The notes beneath the pieces were generated by a model that saw only the letters and a list, made by a program, of their open reading frames with translations, searched no databases and was not told the origin of the DNA. Below are positions 16,100 to 25,420 of a DNA stretch of 64,000 nucleotides, in pieces (the stretch's first letter is position 1; every line of letters starts with the position of its first letter). The stretch lies in assembly GCF_026342835.1 (NCBI RefSeq), contig NZ_JAPEMI010000001.1, forward strand, positions 4,532,501 to 4,596,500, given 5' to 3'. The translations under genes were made by a program, and so were the position numbers. Source of the DNA: Streptomyces sp. NBC_00154. Its GTDB lineage: Bacteria; Actinomycetota; Actinomycetes; Streptomycetales; Streptomycetaceae.

Positions 16100-16237
16100 G
16101 CAGGTGGGGCCGGCCGAAAGCCCGGGCTCGAACTGATGTGATCGGTCGTGGCAGGATGCGGCCCGAAGCGATCGGAAGTGATCACTCGGTCGGGGTCGGA
16201 CTGCCGAGACAGCGCCCCGGCAGGTAACCTCCCGCTC

Positions 16238-17083
16238 ATGTCCCGCCATGTCGCGATCGTCACCGATTCCACGGCCTACCTGCCGCCCCAGGCGATGGAG
16301 CGGCATGGCATCACCGCAGTGCCGCTCACCGTTGTCCTCGGCGATCAGGCGCTGGAGGAGGGCACCGAGATCTCGGCCCGCTCCCTCGCGCTGGCGCTCC
16401 AGAAGCGGCACCCCGTGACGACGTCCCGCCCCAGTCCCGAGGTCTTCGCCGCCACATACCGGGCTGCGGCCGAAGCCGGCGCCGCCGGCATCGTCTCGCT
16501 GCACCTCTCGGCCGAATTCTCGGGCACGTACGACGCCGCGCTGCTCGCCGCGAAGGATGCCCCGGTGCCGGTACGGGTGGTGGACACCGGCATGGTCGCC
16601 ATGGCCCTGGGGTTCTGCGCCCTGGCTGCGGCCGAGGCGGTGGAGGCGGGCGGCAGCCTGGACGAGGCGGTCGTGGCCGCCGAGAAGCGGGCCGCGGGCA
16701 CCTCCGCTTACTTCTACGTCGACACGCTGGACTATCTGCGCCGCGGGGGACGCATCGGCGCGGCCCAGGCGCTGCTGGGGTCGGCGCTCGCGGTGAAACC
16801 CCTGCTCCAGTTGGACGGTGGCCGGATCGAGCTGCTGGAGAAGGTGCGGACGGCGTCGAAGGCGATCGCGCGGCTGGAAGAGATCGTCGCCGAGCGGGCG
16901 GGCACCGGCCGGGTGGACATCGCCGTGCACCACCTGGCGGCGTCCGAGCGGGCCGAGCGGCTGGCCGAGAGGCTGCGGGAGCGTGTTCCGGGACTCGTCG
17001 ATCTGCATGTCAGCGAGGTCGGCGCGGTGATCGGCGCGCACACCGGTCCCGGTCTGCTCGGAGCAGTGGTTTCGCCTCGCTGA
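16238..17083 (+). CDS. DegV family fatty-acid-binding protein
   Basis: A 281-residue protein of the DegV/FakB fold. It starts MSRHVAIVTDSTAYLP, the family signature in which VTDSTA forms the first loop. The Thr-Ser motif of VTTSRPSPEVF and the SLHLSAEFSGTY strand bind the fatty-acid carboxylate in FakB. FakB proteins hand fatty acids to a FakA kinase; no FakA gene is in the window, so the exact role is unknown. The upstream 138 bp hold no gene but include a 10-bp palindrome AGTGATCACT (16177-16186) that might be an operator. Confidence 0.92.
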   Translation: MSRHVAIVTDSTAYLPPQAMERHGITAVPLTVVLGDQALEEGTEISARSLALALQKRHPVTTSRPSPEVFAATYRAAAEAGAAGIVSLHLSAEFSGTYDAALLAAKDAPVPVRVVDTGMVAMALGFCALAAAEAVEAGGSLDEAVVAAEKRAAGTSAYFYVDTLDYLRRGGRIGAAQALLGSALAVKPLLQLDGGRIELLEKVRTASKAIARLEEIVAERAGTGRVDIAVHHLAASERAERLAERLRERVPGLVDLHVSEVGAVIGAHTGPGLLGAVVSPR

Positions 17084-17106
17084 TCTCGCTCGTGAAGGTG
17101 AGGGAG

Positions 17107-17115
17107 TTATCCACA
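17107..17115 (+). promoter_or_regulatory. isolated DnaA-box-like 9-mer upstream of comEA
   Basis: TTATCCACA, 71 bp before the ComEA start, is in the same extended context (AGTTATCCACA) as the one at 3190-3198. It is a single box, not an origin. Confidence 0.35.
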
Positions 17116-17185
17116 ACCGGTCGGCTTTCCACCGGAATCAGGGCTGCTCAACGGGTTCCGGCGAATGTGCCTAGCGTCATGAGGC

Positions 17186-18301
17186 ATGGCTCCCCGATCA
17201 GATCGTGCACATCGAGCACACCGTGCAAGTAGTGGAAGTGGACCCGGCCGCGCTGCGGCGTCGGACGTGCGCGCCCGGCGCGGGTCCGGTGCGGGCCAGG
17301 GCGTCGGCGCCGGACACGGTCCTGGGTCCGGCTCCGGACCTCGACCCGGACCCGCACCCGGGCGACGACGGTTGGCGCGTGGGCGTGCCGCCGGGGTCGC
17401 GGCGGCTTCGCGGCATCGCGCGGACGCACTCATGGCCGGTGCGTACGGGGGGCGCGTCTCCCGGCCGGTGGTGGGCCTTGCGCCGCCTCCGGTACCACAG
17501 CCGACTCCGGCAGAGGAGAACGCGCGGGCGGTGCCGACGGCTCCGATCGCGCCAGGGCGGTGGGAGCGGCTGGTTCCGGCGGTGCGGGAGCGGCTCCCGA
17601 TGTGGTTGCAGCTCAGGTGCGGTCTGGAGCCGAGAACCCTCGCCGCGCTCGCCGTCGTCCTGGTCGCCGCCGCGGTCTTCGCCGCCGTCCACTTCTGGTC
17701 CGCACGCCCGCAGTCCGTCCGTGCCCCCGATCCGGTCAGCGAGGGCGCGCAGGCCCCGGCATCGGACCCACGCATGGAAGGGGGCGTGGAGCGGGCCCGC
17801 ACCCCCGATCCATCACCCGGACCGCCGCCCACCGGAGGACCGGGTGGAGGGATCGTCGTCGATGTGAGCGGCAAGGTGAGCCGGCCGGGCATCTACCCCT
17901 TACCGTCCGGTGCGCGTGTCGCCGACGCGCTGCGGGCGGCGGGCGGAGTCCGGAGCGGCGTGGATCTCACCGGGCTCAACCGGGCGCGGGTGCTCATGGA
18001 CGGGGAACAGGTCGTGGTGGGTGCGCCACCCGGGCCGCAGGCCTTCGGCGCCACAGGAGGAGCTGCCGTGGGAGGGGCTGCGACGGGCGCCGGTGGCGGC
18101 CCCGCGACCGGTCCGGTCAGCCTCAACAGCGCGACGGTGGAACAGCTGGACACCCTGCCCGGTGTCGGCCCCGTTCTCGCCCAGCACATCGTCGACTACC
18201 GCACGCAGCACGGCGGCTTCCGGTCCGTCGGTGAGCTCCGTGAGGTCAATGGGATCGGCGACCGCCGGTTCGCCGACCTCCAACCGCTGGTGCGGCCATG
18301 A
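17186..18301 (+). CDS. comEA: ComEA-like DNA-binding competence protein
   Basis: A 371-residue protein, longer than typical ComEA (about 200) because of a 140-residue basic, Gly/Pro/Arg-rich N-terminus. A membrane helix lies at about 147-168. A SLBB domain follows (GGIVVDVSGKVSRPGIYPL region, about 220-275). Two helix-hairpin-helix motifs end the chain (SLNSATVEQLDTLPGVGPVL and FRSVGELREVNGIGDRR). The HhH domain binds double-stranded DNA outside the membrane in competent bacteria. The stop overlaps the comEC start (ATGA). Natural competence is not generally observed in Streptomyces, so its role there is unclear. Confidence 0.93.
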   Translation: MAPRSDRAHRAHRASSGSGPGRAAASDVRARRGSGAGQGVGAGHGPGSGSGPRPGPAPGRRRLARGRAAGVAAASRHRADALMAGAYGGRVSRPVVGLAPPPVPQPTPAEENARAVPTAPIAPGRWERLVPAVRERLPMWLQLRCGLEPRTLAALAVVLVAAAVFAAVHFWSARPQSVRAPDPVSEGAQAPASDPRMEGGVERARTPDPSPGPPPTGGPGGGIVVDVSGKVSRPGIYPLPSGARVADALRAAGGVRSGVDLTGLNRARVLMDGEQVVVGAPPGPQAFGATGGAAVGGAATGAGGGPATGPVSLNSATVEQLDTLPGVGPVLAQHIVDYRTQHGGFRSVGELREVNGIGDRRFADLQPLVRP

Positions 18302-20889
18302 GCCGCCCCGAGGACCTGCGACCGGCAGCCCGTCCGGACGTCCAACCGGGCACCCATCAGGACGTCCATACGGTGTCGGGCCGACGGCTGGGTGTCTCCG
18401 ACCCGCAACAGGAGGGCCCGGTCGATCTGAGGCTCGTCCCGCCTGCCCTGGCGACCTGGGCAGCCGCGGCCCTCGCCGTGGGGGCGCCGGGGCGCTGGAC
18501 GGCTGTGGGGACAGTGGTCTGTCTCGTCGCCGGCCTGGCGCTCCTGGGCGTGTCGCGGGCATCGGCGGCCCGGGCCACGTGCGCCCGGCCTGCCGGCGAG
18601 GGAGACGCCCGGGACGGCGGGGAGAGCGCCGTACGGAAGCGGCGCCGACTGCACGCCACCGCGGCCGCCGCCGCTCTGCTGTGCGCGGCTGCCGGGGCGA
18701 CGGCTGCCGGGCTGCACAGCGCGTACCTGCGGCAGGAGCCGGTTCATGGCCTCGCGCAGCGCTTCGCGCAGGTCGAGGCGGAGGTGACCGTGACGTCCGA
18801 CGCACGGCAGACCCGGACCCAGGTCCGCGGTGACCACAGCACCCCGGTCGCCCTGCTCCTGGACGCCGAGATCACCCGGCTGACGGCGCCCGACGGCGCC
18901 GTCACCCGGCTCCGGGTCCCGGTGCTGATGATCGTGTCCCCCGACCGCTCGGCGGCGCAGTGGCAGCGGCTGCTGCCGTCCACACGGCTGCGCCTGAGCG
19001 GCCGCCTCTCGCCGCCTCTGCACAGCGGGGAGCGCAACGCCGCCGTACTGCGGCCGGACGGCAACGGCCCGCCCCGCGTCACCGGGCCTCCCACCCTTGT
19101 CCAGCGCGCGGCGGGTGTTCTGCGCGCCGGGCTGCGCACGGCGACCGAGGGGCTGGAGCCCGATGCGCGTGCGCTGCTGCCGGGGCTGGTCGTCGGTGAC
19201 ACCTCGCGGGTCACCCCCGAACTCCACGATGTGTTCCAAGCAGCCGATCTCACGCACCTGATGGCGGTCTCCGGCGCCAATCTGGCGATTCTGCTCGTGC
19301 TGCTCATCGGGCCACCCGGCACCGCGCTTCGGGTCGAACGCCGCGGTCTGGCACCTCGGTTGGGTCTGTCGCTGCGGATCACCGCGCTGCTCGGCGGGGG
19401 ACTCACTCTCGCCTTCGTCCTCGTCTGCCGGCCGGAGCCGAGTGTGCTGCGGGCCGCGGTCTGCGGGCTGATCACGCTGCTGGCCATCGGCACGGGGCGC
19501 CGCCGGTCGCTGATTCCGGCACTGGCGGCCGCCGTTCTGCTTCTCGTGCTGTACGACCCGTGGCTGGCCCGTAGTTATGGCTTCGTGCTCTCCGTCCTGG
19601 CCACCGGGGCACTGCTCACCGTTGCGCCGCTATGGAGTGCCGCCCTGCGGCGGCGCCGGGTGCCGCCCCGGCTCGCGGAGGCGCTGGGTGCCGCTGCCGC
19701 GGCGCAGGCGGTGTGTGCGCCGGTCGTCGTGGTGCTCGCCTCGCGGGTCAGCCTGGTGGCGATTCCGTGCAATCTGCTGGCCGAGTTCGCGGTGGCGCCC
19801 GCCACCGTCCTCGGGTTTGCCGTGCTCGCCCTGGCGCCGGTGGCCATACCGGTGGCCCAGCTCCTCGCCAAAATCGCGGGGTGGCCGGCCGGGTGGATCG
19901 CCTCCGTGGCCCGCACCGGAGCGGCCCTCCCAGGGGCGGAGGCCGACTGGCCCGACGGCTGGCAGGGAGCGCTGCTGCTTGCCGCCCTCACGGCGCTCGC
20001 GGTGCTGTCCGCCCGCCGCATCGCGCGCCACCCGTGGGTGTGTTCGGCCGCGGCACTGCTGCTGATCCTCGCTGTGCTGCGACCGGTGCCGCTGACCCGG
20101 GTGCTGACGGGATGGCCGCCACCGGACTGGGTGTTCACGATGTGCGACGTGGGCCAGGGGGACGCCATGGTGTTGGCGGCGGGGGCCGGCGACGGCGTGG
20201 TCATCGACACCGGGCCGGATCCACGGCTCGCCGACCGATGCCTGCACGACCTGGGCGTCACCCGGGTGCCACTGCTGCTGCTCACGCACTTCCACGCGGA
20301 TCATGTCCGGGGCCTACCCGGCGTGTTGCGGGGCAGAGCGGTGGGCGCGATCCAGACGACGAGCCTGGACGAACCGCCGGACCAGGCCGCGTTCGTACGC
20401 AGAACGGCTGCCGCCGCACGGGTCCCTGTGATGCGGGCGGCGCCGGGGGAGCGGCGCCGCATCGGTCCGCTCGACTGGCGCGTCCTGTGGCCCGTCGGCG
20501 GTGTCACGGCAGTCCCCGAACCGGAGGAGCCCAACGACGCCAGTGTCACGCTGTTCGTCCGGACCGGCGGACTGACCCTGCTGCTCCTCGGAGATCTCGA
20601 ACCACCGGCCCAGCAGGGGTTGTTGCGCCAGTACCCGGCGCTGCCGCGGGTGGACGTCCTCAAGGTCGCCCATCACGGTTCCGCCCACCAGGACCCCGCG
20701 TTGCTGCGCAGTGCTCACCCGCGACTCGCGCTGGTGAGCGTGGGCAGGGACAACCCGTACGGGCACCCGGCGGCCGGTACCGTCGAGGCGCTCAGGTCCG
20801 GGGGAGCGGTGGTGCTGCGCACGGACCTCGACGGCGCGATCGCGGTGACGGGTTCCGGGCCGGGGCTGCGGGCGGTCGGACGCTCATGA
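18298..20889 (+). CDS. comEC: ComEC/Rec2 DNA uptake channel
   Basis: An 863-residue polytopic protein. An N-terminal soluble/OB-like domain (about 40-270) is flanked by membrane helices. The competence domain with about ten helices includes ADLTHLMAVSGANLAILLVL, the family signature. The C-terminal metallo-beta-lactamase domain carries THFHADHVRG, LLGDLE and VAHHGSAHQ, so metal-binding residues of the proposed nuclease are intact. It forms the channel for single-stranded DNA entry with ComEA. It is coupled to comEA by an ATGA overlap and followed convergently by a flavin-type oxidase gene. Confidence 0.95.
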   Translation: MSRPEDLRPAARPDVQPGTHQDVHTVSGRRLGVSDPQQEGPVDLRLVPPALATWAAAALAVGAPGRWTAVGTVVCLVAGLALLGVSRASAARATCARPAGEGDARDGGESAVRKRRRLHATAAAAALLCAAAGATAAGLHSAYLRQEPVHGLAQRFAQVEAEVTVTSDARQTRTQVRGDHSTPVALLLDAEITRLTAPDGAVTRLRVPVLMIVSPDRSAAQWQRLLPSTRLRLSGRLSPPLHSGERNAAVLRPDGNGPPRVTGPPTLVQRAAGVLRAGLRTATEGLEPDARALLPGLVVGDTSRVTPELHDVFQAADLTHLMAVSGANLAILLVLLIGPPGTALRVERRGLAPRLGLSLRITALLGGGLTLAFVLVCRPEPSVLRAAVCGLITLLAIGTGRRRSLIPALAAAVLLLVLYDPWLARSYGFVLSVLATGALLTVAPLWSAALRRRRVPPRLAEALGAAAAAQAVCAPVVVVLASRVSLVAIPCNLLAEFAVAPATVLGFAVLALAPVAIPVAQLLAKIAGWPAGWIASVARTGAALPGAEADWPDGWQGALLLAALTALAVLSARRIARHPWVCSAAALLLILAVLRPVPLTRVLTGWPPPDWVFTMCDVGQGDAMVLAAGAGDGVVIDTGPDPRLADRCLHDLGVTRVPLLLLTHFHADHVRGLPGVLRGRAVGAIQTTSLDEPPDQAAFVRRTAAAARVPVMRAAPGERRRIGPLDWRVLWPVGGVTAVPEPEEPNDASVTLFVRTGGLTLLLLGDLEPPAQQGLLRQYPALPRVDVLKVAHHGSAHQDPALLRSAHPRLALVSVGRDNPYGHPAAGTVEALRSGGAVVLRTDLDGAIAVTGSGPGLRAVGRS

Positions 20890-20915
20890 CTCCTGCCCGG
20901 CCGATCGCAGCCGCC

Positions 20916-21371
20916 TCAGATCAGCCACGTGCCGTCGGCCATCAGCTCGCGCCCGGTCAGTTCGTTCTCCTCCCGCCAGGCCCTGACCGCGTACGGCGTG
21001 AAGCGGAGGTACACCCAGGGCGTGCGGCCACGCAGGTCCCAGTCGAGTTTCGTCGCGAAGGCGTCGCCCGATTCCGCGGAGAGTTCCGCGCCCTCCACGA
21101 CCTCGGCGGTCGCGTCGATGAGCACCACATCGCGGGTGTGGCCCAGGCTGATCCTGGCCTGTCCGGTCGGAGTCACATTGTGCGCGGTCGGATTGGTGCG
21201 CCGAGTGGCCATCAGGAGCGTCCCCCGGTCCCACACGAACGACAGCGGCACCAGTGTCGGCACACCATCCGCCGAAGCCGTCGCCACCCAGGCGTCGTTG
21301 TCCTTCTCCAAGCGGTTGAGCACATCCTGCTTGCGCTGTTCCCGGCTGCGCGCCGGCTCCGCATTCGTCAT
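20916..21371 (-). CDS. pyridoxamine 5'-phosphate oxidase-like flavoprotein
   Basis: A 151-residue split-barrel protein. The pattern AWVATASADGVPTLVPLSFVWD, then LLMATRRTNPTAHNVTPTGQARISLG, is typical of the PNPOx-like family whose members bind FMN, F420 or heme. The substrate cannot be told from sequence. It is divergent from the N-acetyltransferase gene (101 bp between starts), so they may share a control region, and convergent with comEC. Confidence 0.88.
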   Translation of the reverse strand: MTNAEPARSREQRKQDVLNRLEKDNDAWVATASADGVPTLVPLSFVWDRGTLLMATRRTNPTAHNVTPTGQARISLGHTRDVVLIDATAEVVEGAELSAESGDAFATKLDWDLRGRTPWVYLRFTPYAVRAWREENELTGRELMADGTWLI

Positions 21372-21472
21372 GCTCCGTACGCTAGCGAGTGCGCGCGATC
21401 GGGCACCTCGGTCGGCGGTCCTAGGACCACCGGATCATGGCGGGGGGCGGCGCACCGGGACAGACTGTGGCC

Positions 21473-22300
21473 ATGGACCCGCAATCGCCGCAGACCGTCG
21501 ACGCCTATCTGGACCGCATCGGCGCCGTCCGTCCCGCGCACCCCGACGCGGCTGCCCTGCGCGATCTGCAGGTGCGGCACCTCACGACCGTGCCCTTCGA
21601 GAATCTGTCGATCCATCTCGGCGAAGACATCGTGCTGGAGGAGAAGGCGCTCCTCGACAAGGTGGTGGGCGCCCGGCGTGGCGGCTTCTGCTACGAACTG
21701 GGCGGCGCCTTCGCGGCCCTGCTGCGGGCCCTCGGCTTCGGCGTCACCCTGCTCCAGGGCCGCGTCTACGGGGACGGCGGACGACTCGGGATTCCGTACG
21801 ACCATCTCGCGCTGCGCGTCGAGACCGACGACGGCACCGGACCCTGGCTCGCCGATGTCGGCTTCGGCGACCACGCCCACTTTCCGCTCGTGCTCGACGA
21901 CCGTACGGACCAGGAGGACCCGCGGGGTACGTACCGGATCCGGGAGACGCCCGACGCCACGGACGGTGCCGGGGATCTCGATGTGCTGCGTGACGGTGTG
22001 CCCCAGTACCGCCTCGATCTGCGGCCGCGGACTCTCGCGGACTTCCGGGCCGGCGCCTGGTACCACCGCACCTCGCCCGATTCGAACTTCACCAAGTCCC
22101 TGGTCTGCTCCCGGCTCACCGGCGTGGGCAGGGTCACCCTCAGCGGGCGCACCCTCATCACGACGGTGGTTGGCGAGCGACATGAAGTTCCGCTGGCCAC
22201 CGACGCCGAGGTGCTCGCCGCCTACCGTGAGCACTTCGGGCTGCGGCTCGACCGGCTGCCCACAGTTCGCACGGCGGGCATTCAAGGACCGAACGGTTGA
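21473..22300 (+). CDS. arylamine N-acetyltransferase
   Basis: A 275-residue NAT that acetylates arylamines or hydrazines with acetyl-CoA. The catalytic triad is visible as Cys73 (RRGGFCYELGG), His111 (YDHLALRV) and Asp128 (LADVGFGDH), and PFENLSIHLG is the conserved N-terminal motif. Length and triad spacing match the family. The start at 21473 (MDPQSPQ) fits homologues better than an in-frame ATG at 21437. In actinobacteria, NATs occur both in xenobiotic metabolism and in closing amide bonds of ansamycins. No ansamycin genes are nearby, so a general role is more likely. Confidence 0.94.
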   Translation: MDPQSPQTVDAYLDRIGAVRPAHPDAAALRDLQVRHLTTVPFENLSIHLGEDIVLEEKALLDKVVGARRGGFCYELGGAFAALLRALGFGVTLLQGRVYGDGGRLGIPYDHLALRVETDDGTGPWLADVGFGDHAHFPLVLDDRTDQEDPRGTYRIRETPDATDGAGDLDVLRDGVPQYRLDLRPRTLADFRAGAWYHRTSPDSNFTKSLVCSRLTGVGRVTLSGRTLITTVVGERHEVPLATDAEVLAAYREHFGLRLDRLPTVRTAGIQGPNG

Positions 22301-22484
22301 CGCACACAAGCGGAACGTTCAATTCGGACCTTCGGTAACACCTCTACCCAAGACCTGTCCAGACCCTCCGTTTGCCTCGAACACCTCAAGGGTGATCGAA
22401 TGCATGCTCGTCGGCGGGCCGCTGCTCCGACAACGACGTCCAGCCGTCAGGCCCCATGGTGAATCTCCCCCGGGGGTACTGAAG

Positions 22485-23369
22485 ATGTTCGGCCGTTGGC
22501 TGGGAAGCAAGAAGGCGACGCACGCGGCGGGCAGCAGCCCGCTCGCCGGACTCGCGGTGCCGCGTACTGCGGGGGTGCTGAGCTGCCGTGTGCTCGATCC
22601 GGTCAACGTGGCTGTTCAGCAGGCCGAGTTCGTGGTCACGGACAGCGCGGGCCGCAAGGTCGTCGGCGGCGAGACGGACCCGTACGGGAACGTCCTCGCC
22701 ACCGTCCCGGCGGGCGAATACCGGCTGGCCGTCACGGCGGAGGGCTTCACGCCGTTCCATGGTTCGGCCACCGTCGGCGAGAGTGGCCACGCGGGCCTCG
22801 GCGACGTGATGCTTCAGGTCTCCGCGCCCCCGCAGTTGCCCGCCCCCGGTGACTGGGAGATCGAGCCGAACCACTCGCAGATCGGGTTCACCGCCCGTCA
22901 CATCGGGCTGGCCCGTATCCACGGCCGGTTCAACACGTTCGCCGGTGCGGTACGGATCGCCGACCGCATGGAGGACTCCGCCATGCACGTCATCATCGAT
23001 GCCGCGTCGATCGACACGAACGTGCAGATGCGCGACGACCACCTGCGCTCCAGCGACTTCCTCGACGTCGGGCGCTACCCGACGCTCGAGTTCTACAGCG
23101 ACCGATTCGTTCACCGGGGCGGCAGCCGCTGGGGCGTCAGCGGCGCGCTGACCCTGCACGGCGTCAGCCGTACGGTGACGCTGGACACCCAGTACCTCGG
23201 CCTGGGCAACGGTCTTGAGGGCGAGACCCGGGCGGCGTGCCGGGCCACCACGGAGCTGCACCGTGAGGACTTCACGCTGACCTGGCAGACGATGCTGGCC
23301 CGCGGTATCGCCGTCGTCGGTCCCAGCATCGCCATCGACATGGACATCCAGATCGTCCCCAAGAGCTGA
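22485..23369 (+). CDS. YceI family lipid-binding protein with N-terminal carboxypeptidase-regulatory-like domain
   Basis: A 294-residue protein. After a basic start (MFGRWLGSKK), residues 30-115 look like a beta-sandwich carboxypeptidase-regulatory domain (GKVVGGETDPYGNVLATVPAGEYRL region). Residues about 120-290 are a YceI domain (WEIEPNHSQIGFTARHIGLA, then TLHGVSRTVTL), a lipocalin-like barrel that binds polyprenoids. There is no clear signal peptide at this start. The Shine-Dalgarno sequence is GGGGG about 8 nt upstream. The 184 bp before it hold no gene. Confidence 0.9.
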   Translation: MFGRWLGSKKATHAAGSSPLAGLAVPRTAGVLSCRVLDPVNVAVQQAEFVVTDSAGRKVVGGETDPYGNVLATVPAGEYRLAVTAEGFTPFHGSATVGESGHAGLGDVMLQVSAPPQLPAPGDWEIEPNHSQIGFTARHIGLARIHGRFNTFAGAVRIADRMEDSAMHVIIDAASIDTNVQMRDDHLRSSDFLDVGRYPTLEFYSDRFVHRGGSRWGVSGALTLHGVSRTVTLDTQYLGLGNGLEGETRAACRATTELHREDFTLTWQTMLARGIAVVGPSIAIDMDIQIVPKS

Positions 23370-23397
23370 CTCCGGGGTGGCCTGCGGCCGGGCGCCG

Positions 23398-23643
23398 TCA
23401 GGGCGCTTCCAGCCATCCCTCGTACTCCGCGGCGAACGCGTCGAGCGTCGCGGAGTCCAGCCGGCCGGCCGGGTCCTCGACGACCACCAGCCACTGGGCG
23501 TCCTCGGCGTCGTCCTCGCCGGCCAGCGCGTCGCGTACGAGCTGGGGCTCCTCGGCGACACCGAAACGGTCGGCGAGCTCTCCGGCCACCTCCTCCGCCG
23601 TGTCGCGGTCGGGCAGCACCAGCACATGTCTCACATCGCTCAC
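23398..23643 (-). CDS. small conserved acidic protein, unknown function
   Basis: An 81-residue acidic protein that begins MSDVRHVLVLPDRDTAEEVA and ends in a Trp-containing helix (AAEYEGWLEAP). It has an alternating beta-alpha pattern and no membrane segment or metal motif. The first half (VLVLPDRDTAEEVAGELADR) resembles the ferredoxin-like folds of small regulatory domains, but this is only a shape argument. It is divergent from holA with 85 bp between starts and ends 28 bp after the YceI gene on the opposite strand. I recall similar proteins beside holA in Streptomyces. Confidence 0.75.
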   Translation of the reverse strand: MSDVRHVLVLPDRDTAEEVAGELADRFGVAEEPQLVRDALAGEDDAEDAQWLVVVEDPAGRLDSATLDAFAAEYEGWLEAP

Positions 23644-23728
23644 CTGCCCATTCTCCGGTACGGCGACGTATGCGGGGGACAGGCGGTCCGAGGCGGGCTG
23701 TCAGTGGGGCGTGGGATGCTGGACGGCG

Positions 23729-24715
23729 ATGGCCACCAGAAGGAATTCCACCGACGACCCGCTCGCCCCCCTCACGCTCGCCGTGGGCCAGGAGGACCTC
23801 CTCCTCGACCGTGCGGTGCAGCAGGTGGTGGCGGCGGCCCGTGCGTCCGACGCCGACACGGACGTCCGCGACCTCACCTCCGACCAGGTCCAGCCGGGCA
23901 CTCTTGCCGAGCTGACGAGCCCTTCGCTCTTCGCCGAGCGCAAGGTGGTGATCGTGCGCAATGCGCAGGATCTCTCCGCCGACACGGTGAAGGACGTCAA
24001 GGCGTACCTCGGCGCGCCGGTCGAGGAGATCACGCTCGTGCTGCTCCATGCGGGCGGCGCCAAGGGCAAGGCGCTGCTGGACGCGGCGCGCAAGGCGGGT
24101 GCGCGGGAGGTTGCCTGTCCGAAGACGACCAAGCCCGCCGAGCGGCTCTCGTTCGTACGGTCGGAGTTCCGGGCGCTGGGGCGTTCCGCGAGCCCCGAGG
24201 CCTGCCAGGCGCTCGTCGACTCCATCGGCAGCGATCTGCGCGAGCTGGCGAGTGCGGTGTCGCAGCTGGTCGCGGATGTCGAGGGCACGATCGACGAGGC
24301 GGTGGTCGGGCGCTACTACACCGGCCGTGCGGAGGCGTCCAGCTTCACCGTTGCCGACCGGGCGGTGGAGGGACGGGCGGCGGAGGCGCTGGAGGCGTTG
24401 CGCTGGTCGCTGTCGACCGGGGTGGCGCCCGTACTGATCACCAGTGCGCTCGCGCAGGGCGTACGAGCCATCGGCAAGCTGTCCTCGGCACGCGGGGGGC
24501 GTCCTGCGGATCTTGCGCGTGAGCTGGGGATGCCGCCGTGGAAGATCGACCGGGTGCGGCAGCAGATGCGGGGGTGGACGCCGGACGGGGTGGCGGTGGC
24601 GCTGCGGGCCGTCGCGGATGCGGATGCGGGGGTGAAGGGCGGTGGGGACGACCCCGAGTACGCCCTGGAGAAGGCCGTCGTTGCTGTTGCGCGGGCGGCG
24701 CGGAGCGGCCGGTGA
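23729..24715 (+). CDS. holA: DNA polymerase III delta subunit
   Basis: A 328-residue clamp-loader subunit that opens the sliding clamp. The N-terminal region (PLTLAVGQEDLLLDRAVQQV) and the middle EITLVLLHAGGAKGK strand are typical. The C-terminal helical collar domain includes LRWSLSTGVAPVLITSALAQ. ATG 23729 (MATRRNSTDDP) matches the family start. The order comEA-comEC-holA-rpsT is conserved in many actinobacteria and Firmicutes. Confidence 0.93.
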   Translation: MATRRNSTDDPLAPLTLAVGQEDLLLDRAVQQVVAAARASDADTDVRDLTSDQVQPGTLAELTSPSLFAERKVVIVRNAQDLSADTVKDVKAYLGAPVEEITLVLLHAGGAKGKALLDAARKAGAREVACPKTTKPAERLSFVRSEFRALGRSASPEACQALVDSIGSDLRELASAVSQLVADVEGTIDEAVVGRYYTGRAEASSFTVADRAVEGRAAEALEALRWSLSTGVAPVLITSALAQGVRAIGKLSSARGGRPADLARELGMPPWKIDRVRQQMRGWTPDGVAVALRAVADADAGVKGGGDDPEYALEKAVVAVARAARSGR

Positions 24716-24775
24716 CCGTGGCACGGCGAGGTGGGTGCCGGTCGTGACCGGCTGGGCTTGAGCGGGTATGCCGAA

Positions 24776-24825
24776 GGCCCCGGTTCGCCGCCCTGGGGAG
24801 GGTGGCGGGCCGGGGCCTCGGTTTT
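24776..24825 (+). terminator. terminator between holA and rpsT
   Basis: GGCCCCGG pairs with CCGGGGCC, with an inner CGCC/GGCG stem and a following GGTTTT. It serves holA and, less clearly, the convergent rpsT. Confidence 0.8.
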
Positions 24826-24938
24826 AGCTTGGTGCGCCGCACCCGCGTGGCGAACGCAGGTTCGGTGTGCGGCGCGGGGGCCGGGCAGGGGCGGGAGAGA
24901 GGGCCCGCTGGTCCGTTCCGGCGGTTACATCAGAAAGC

Positions 24939-25205
24939 TCAGCCCTGGAGGGCGGCAACCTTGGAGGCCAGCGCCGACTTCTTGTTGGCGGCGGCGTTCT
25001 TGTGGATGACGCCCTTCGAGACAGCCTTGTCGAGCGCGCGCGAAGCGTCGCGAACGGCCGTGGTGGCCTTCTCGACGTCGCCCGCTGCGGCAGCCTCACG
25101 GGCCTTGCGGATCGCGGTCTTGAGCGAGGACTTGACGGCCTTGTTGCGCAGGCGCGCCTTCTCGTTCGTCTTGTTCCGCTTGATCTGGGACTTGATGTTC
25201 GCCAC
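24939..25205 (-). CDS. rpsT: 30S ribosomal protein S20
   Basis: An 88-residue basic helical protein beginning MANIKSQIKRNKTNEKAR, the S20 signature, which binds the 5' domain and h44 of 16S rRNA. It ends HKNAAANKKSALASKVAALQG as expected. It is transcribed away from lepA, with its own promoter at 25253-25282. Confidence 0.98.
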   Translation of the reverse strand: MANIKSQIKRNKTNEKARLRNKAVKSSLKTAIRKAREAAAAGDVEKATTAVRDASRALDKAVSKGVIHKNAAANKKSALASKVAALQG

Positions 25206-25252
25206 GAAAGAGCCTTTTCAGGTTCGTTGGATCTTCGATGTGCGCCCCGCCG

Positions 25253-25282
25253 CCCGTAGGAGCCACGAGGCACAGCTGTCAA
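25253..25282 (-). promoter_or_regulatory. rpsT promoter
   Basis: On the minus strand TTGACA and TACGGG are separated by 18 bp. The -35 is a perfect consensus and the predicted start lies about 40 bp before the rpsT ATG. S20 autoregulation is known in other bacteria but is not visible here. Confidence 0.6.
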
Positions 25283-25420
25283 CGGTACCAGCCGCGCTCC
25301 GACCGGCCCAAACCGGTCTCTGCCCCGCAGCCGTGGGACGATGGAAGCTACGTATAGATCCGACCGACCCGACATCGACCCGAGACACGGCGTTCGGCGT
25401 CTCAAGAATCAGGACCCTGC

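Noticed and set aside
17107..17115. Replication origin
   Set aside because: Single boxes far from dnaA/dnaN; an origin would need a cluster of many boxes.
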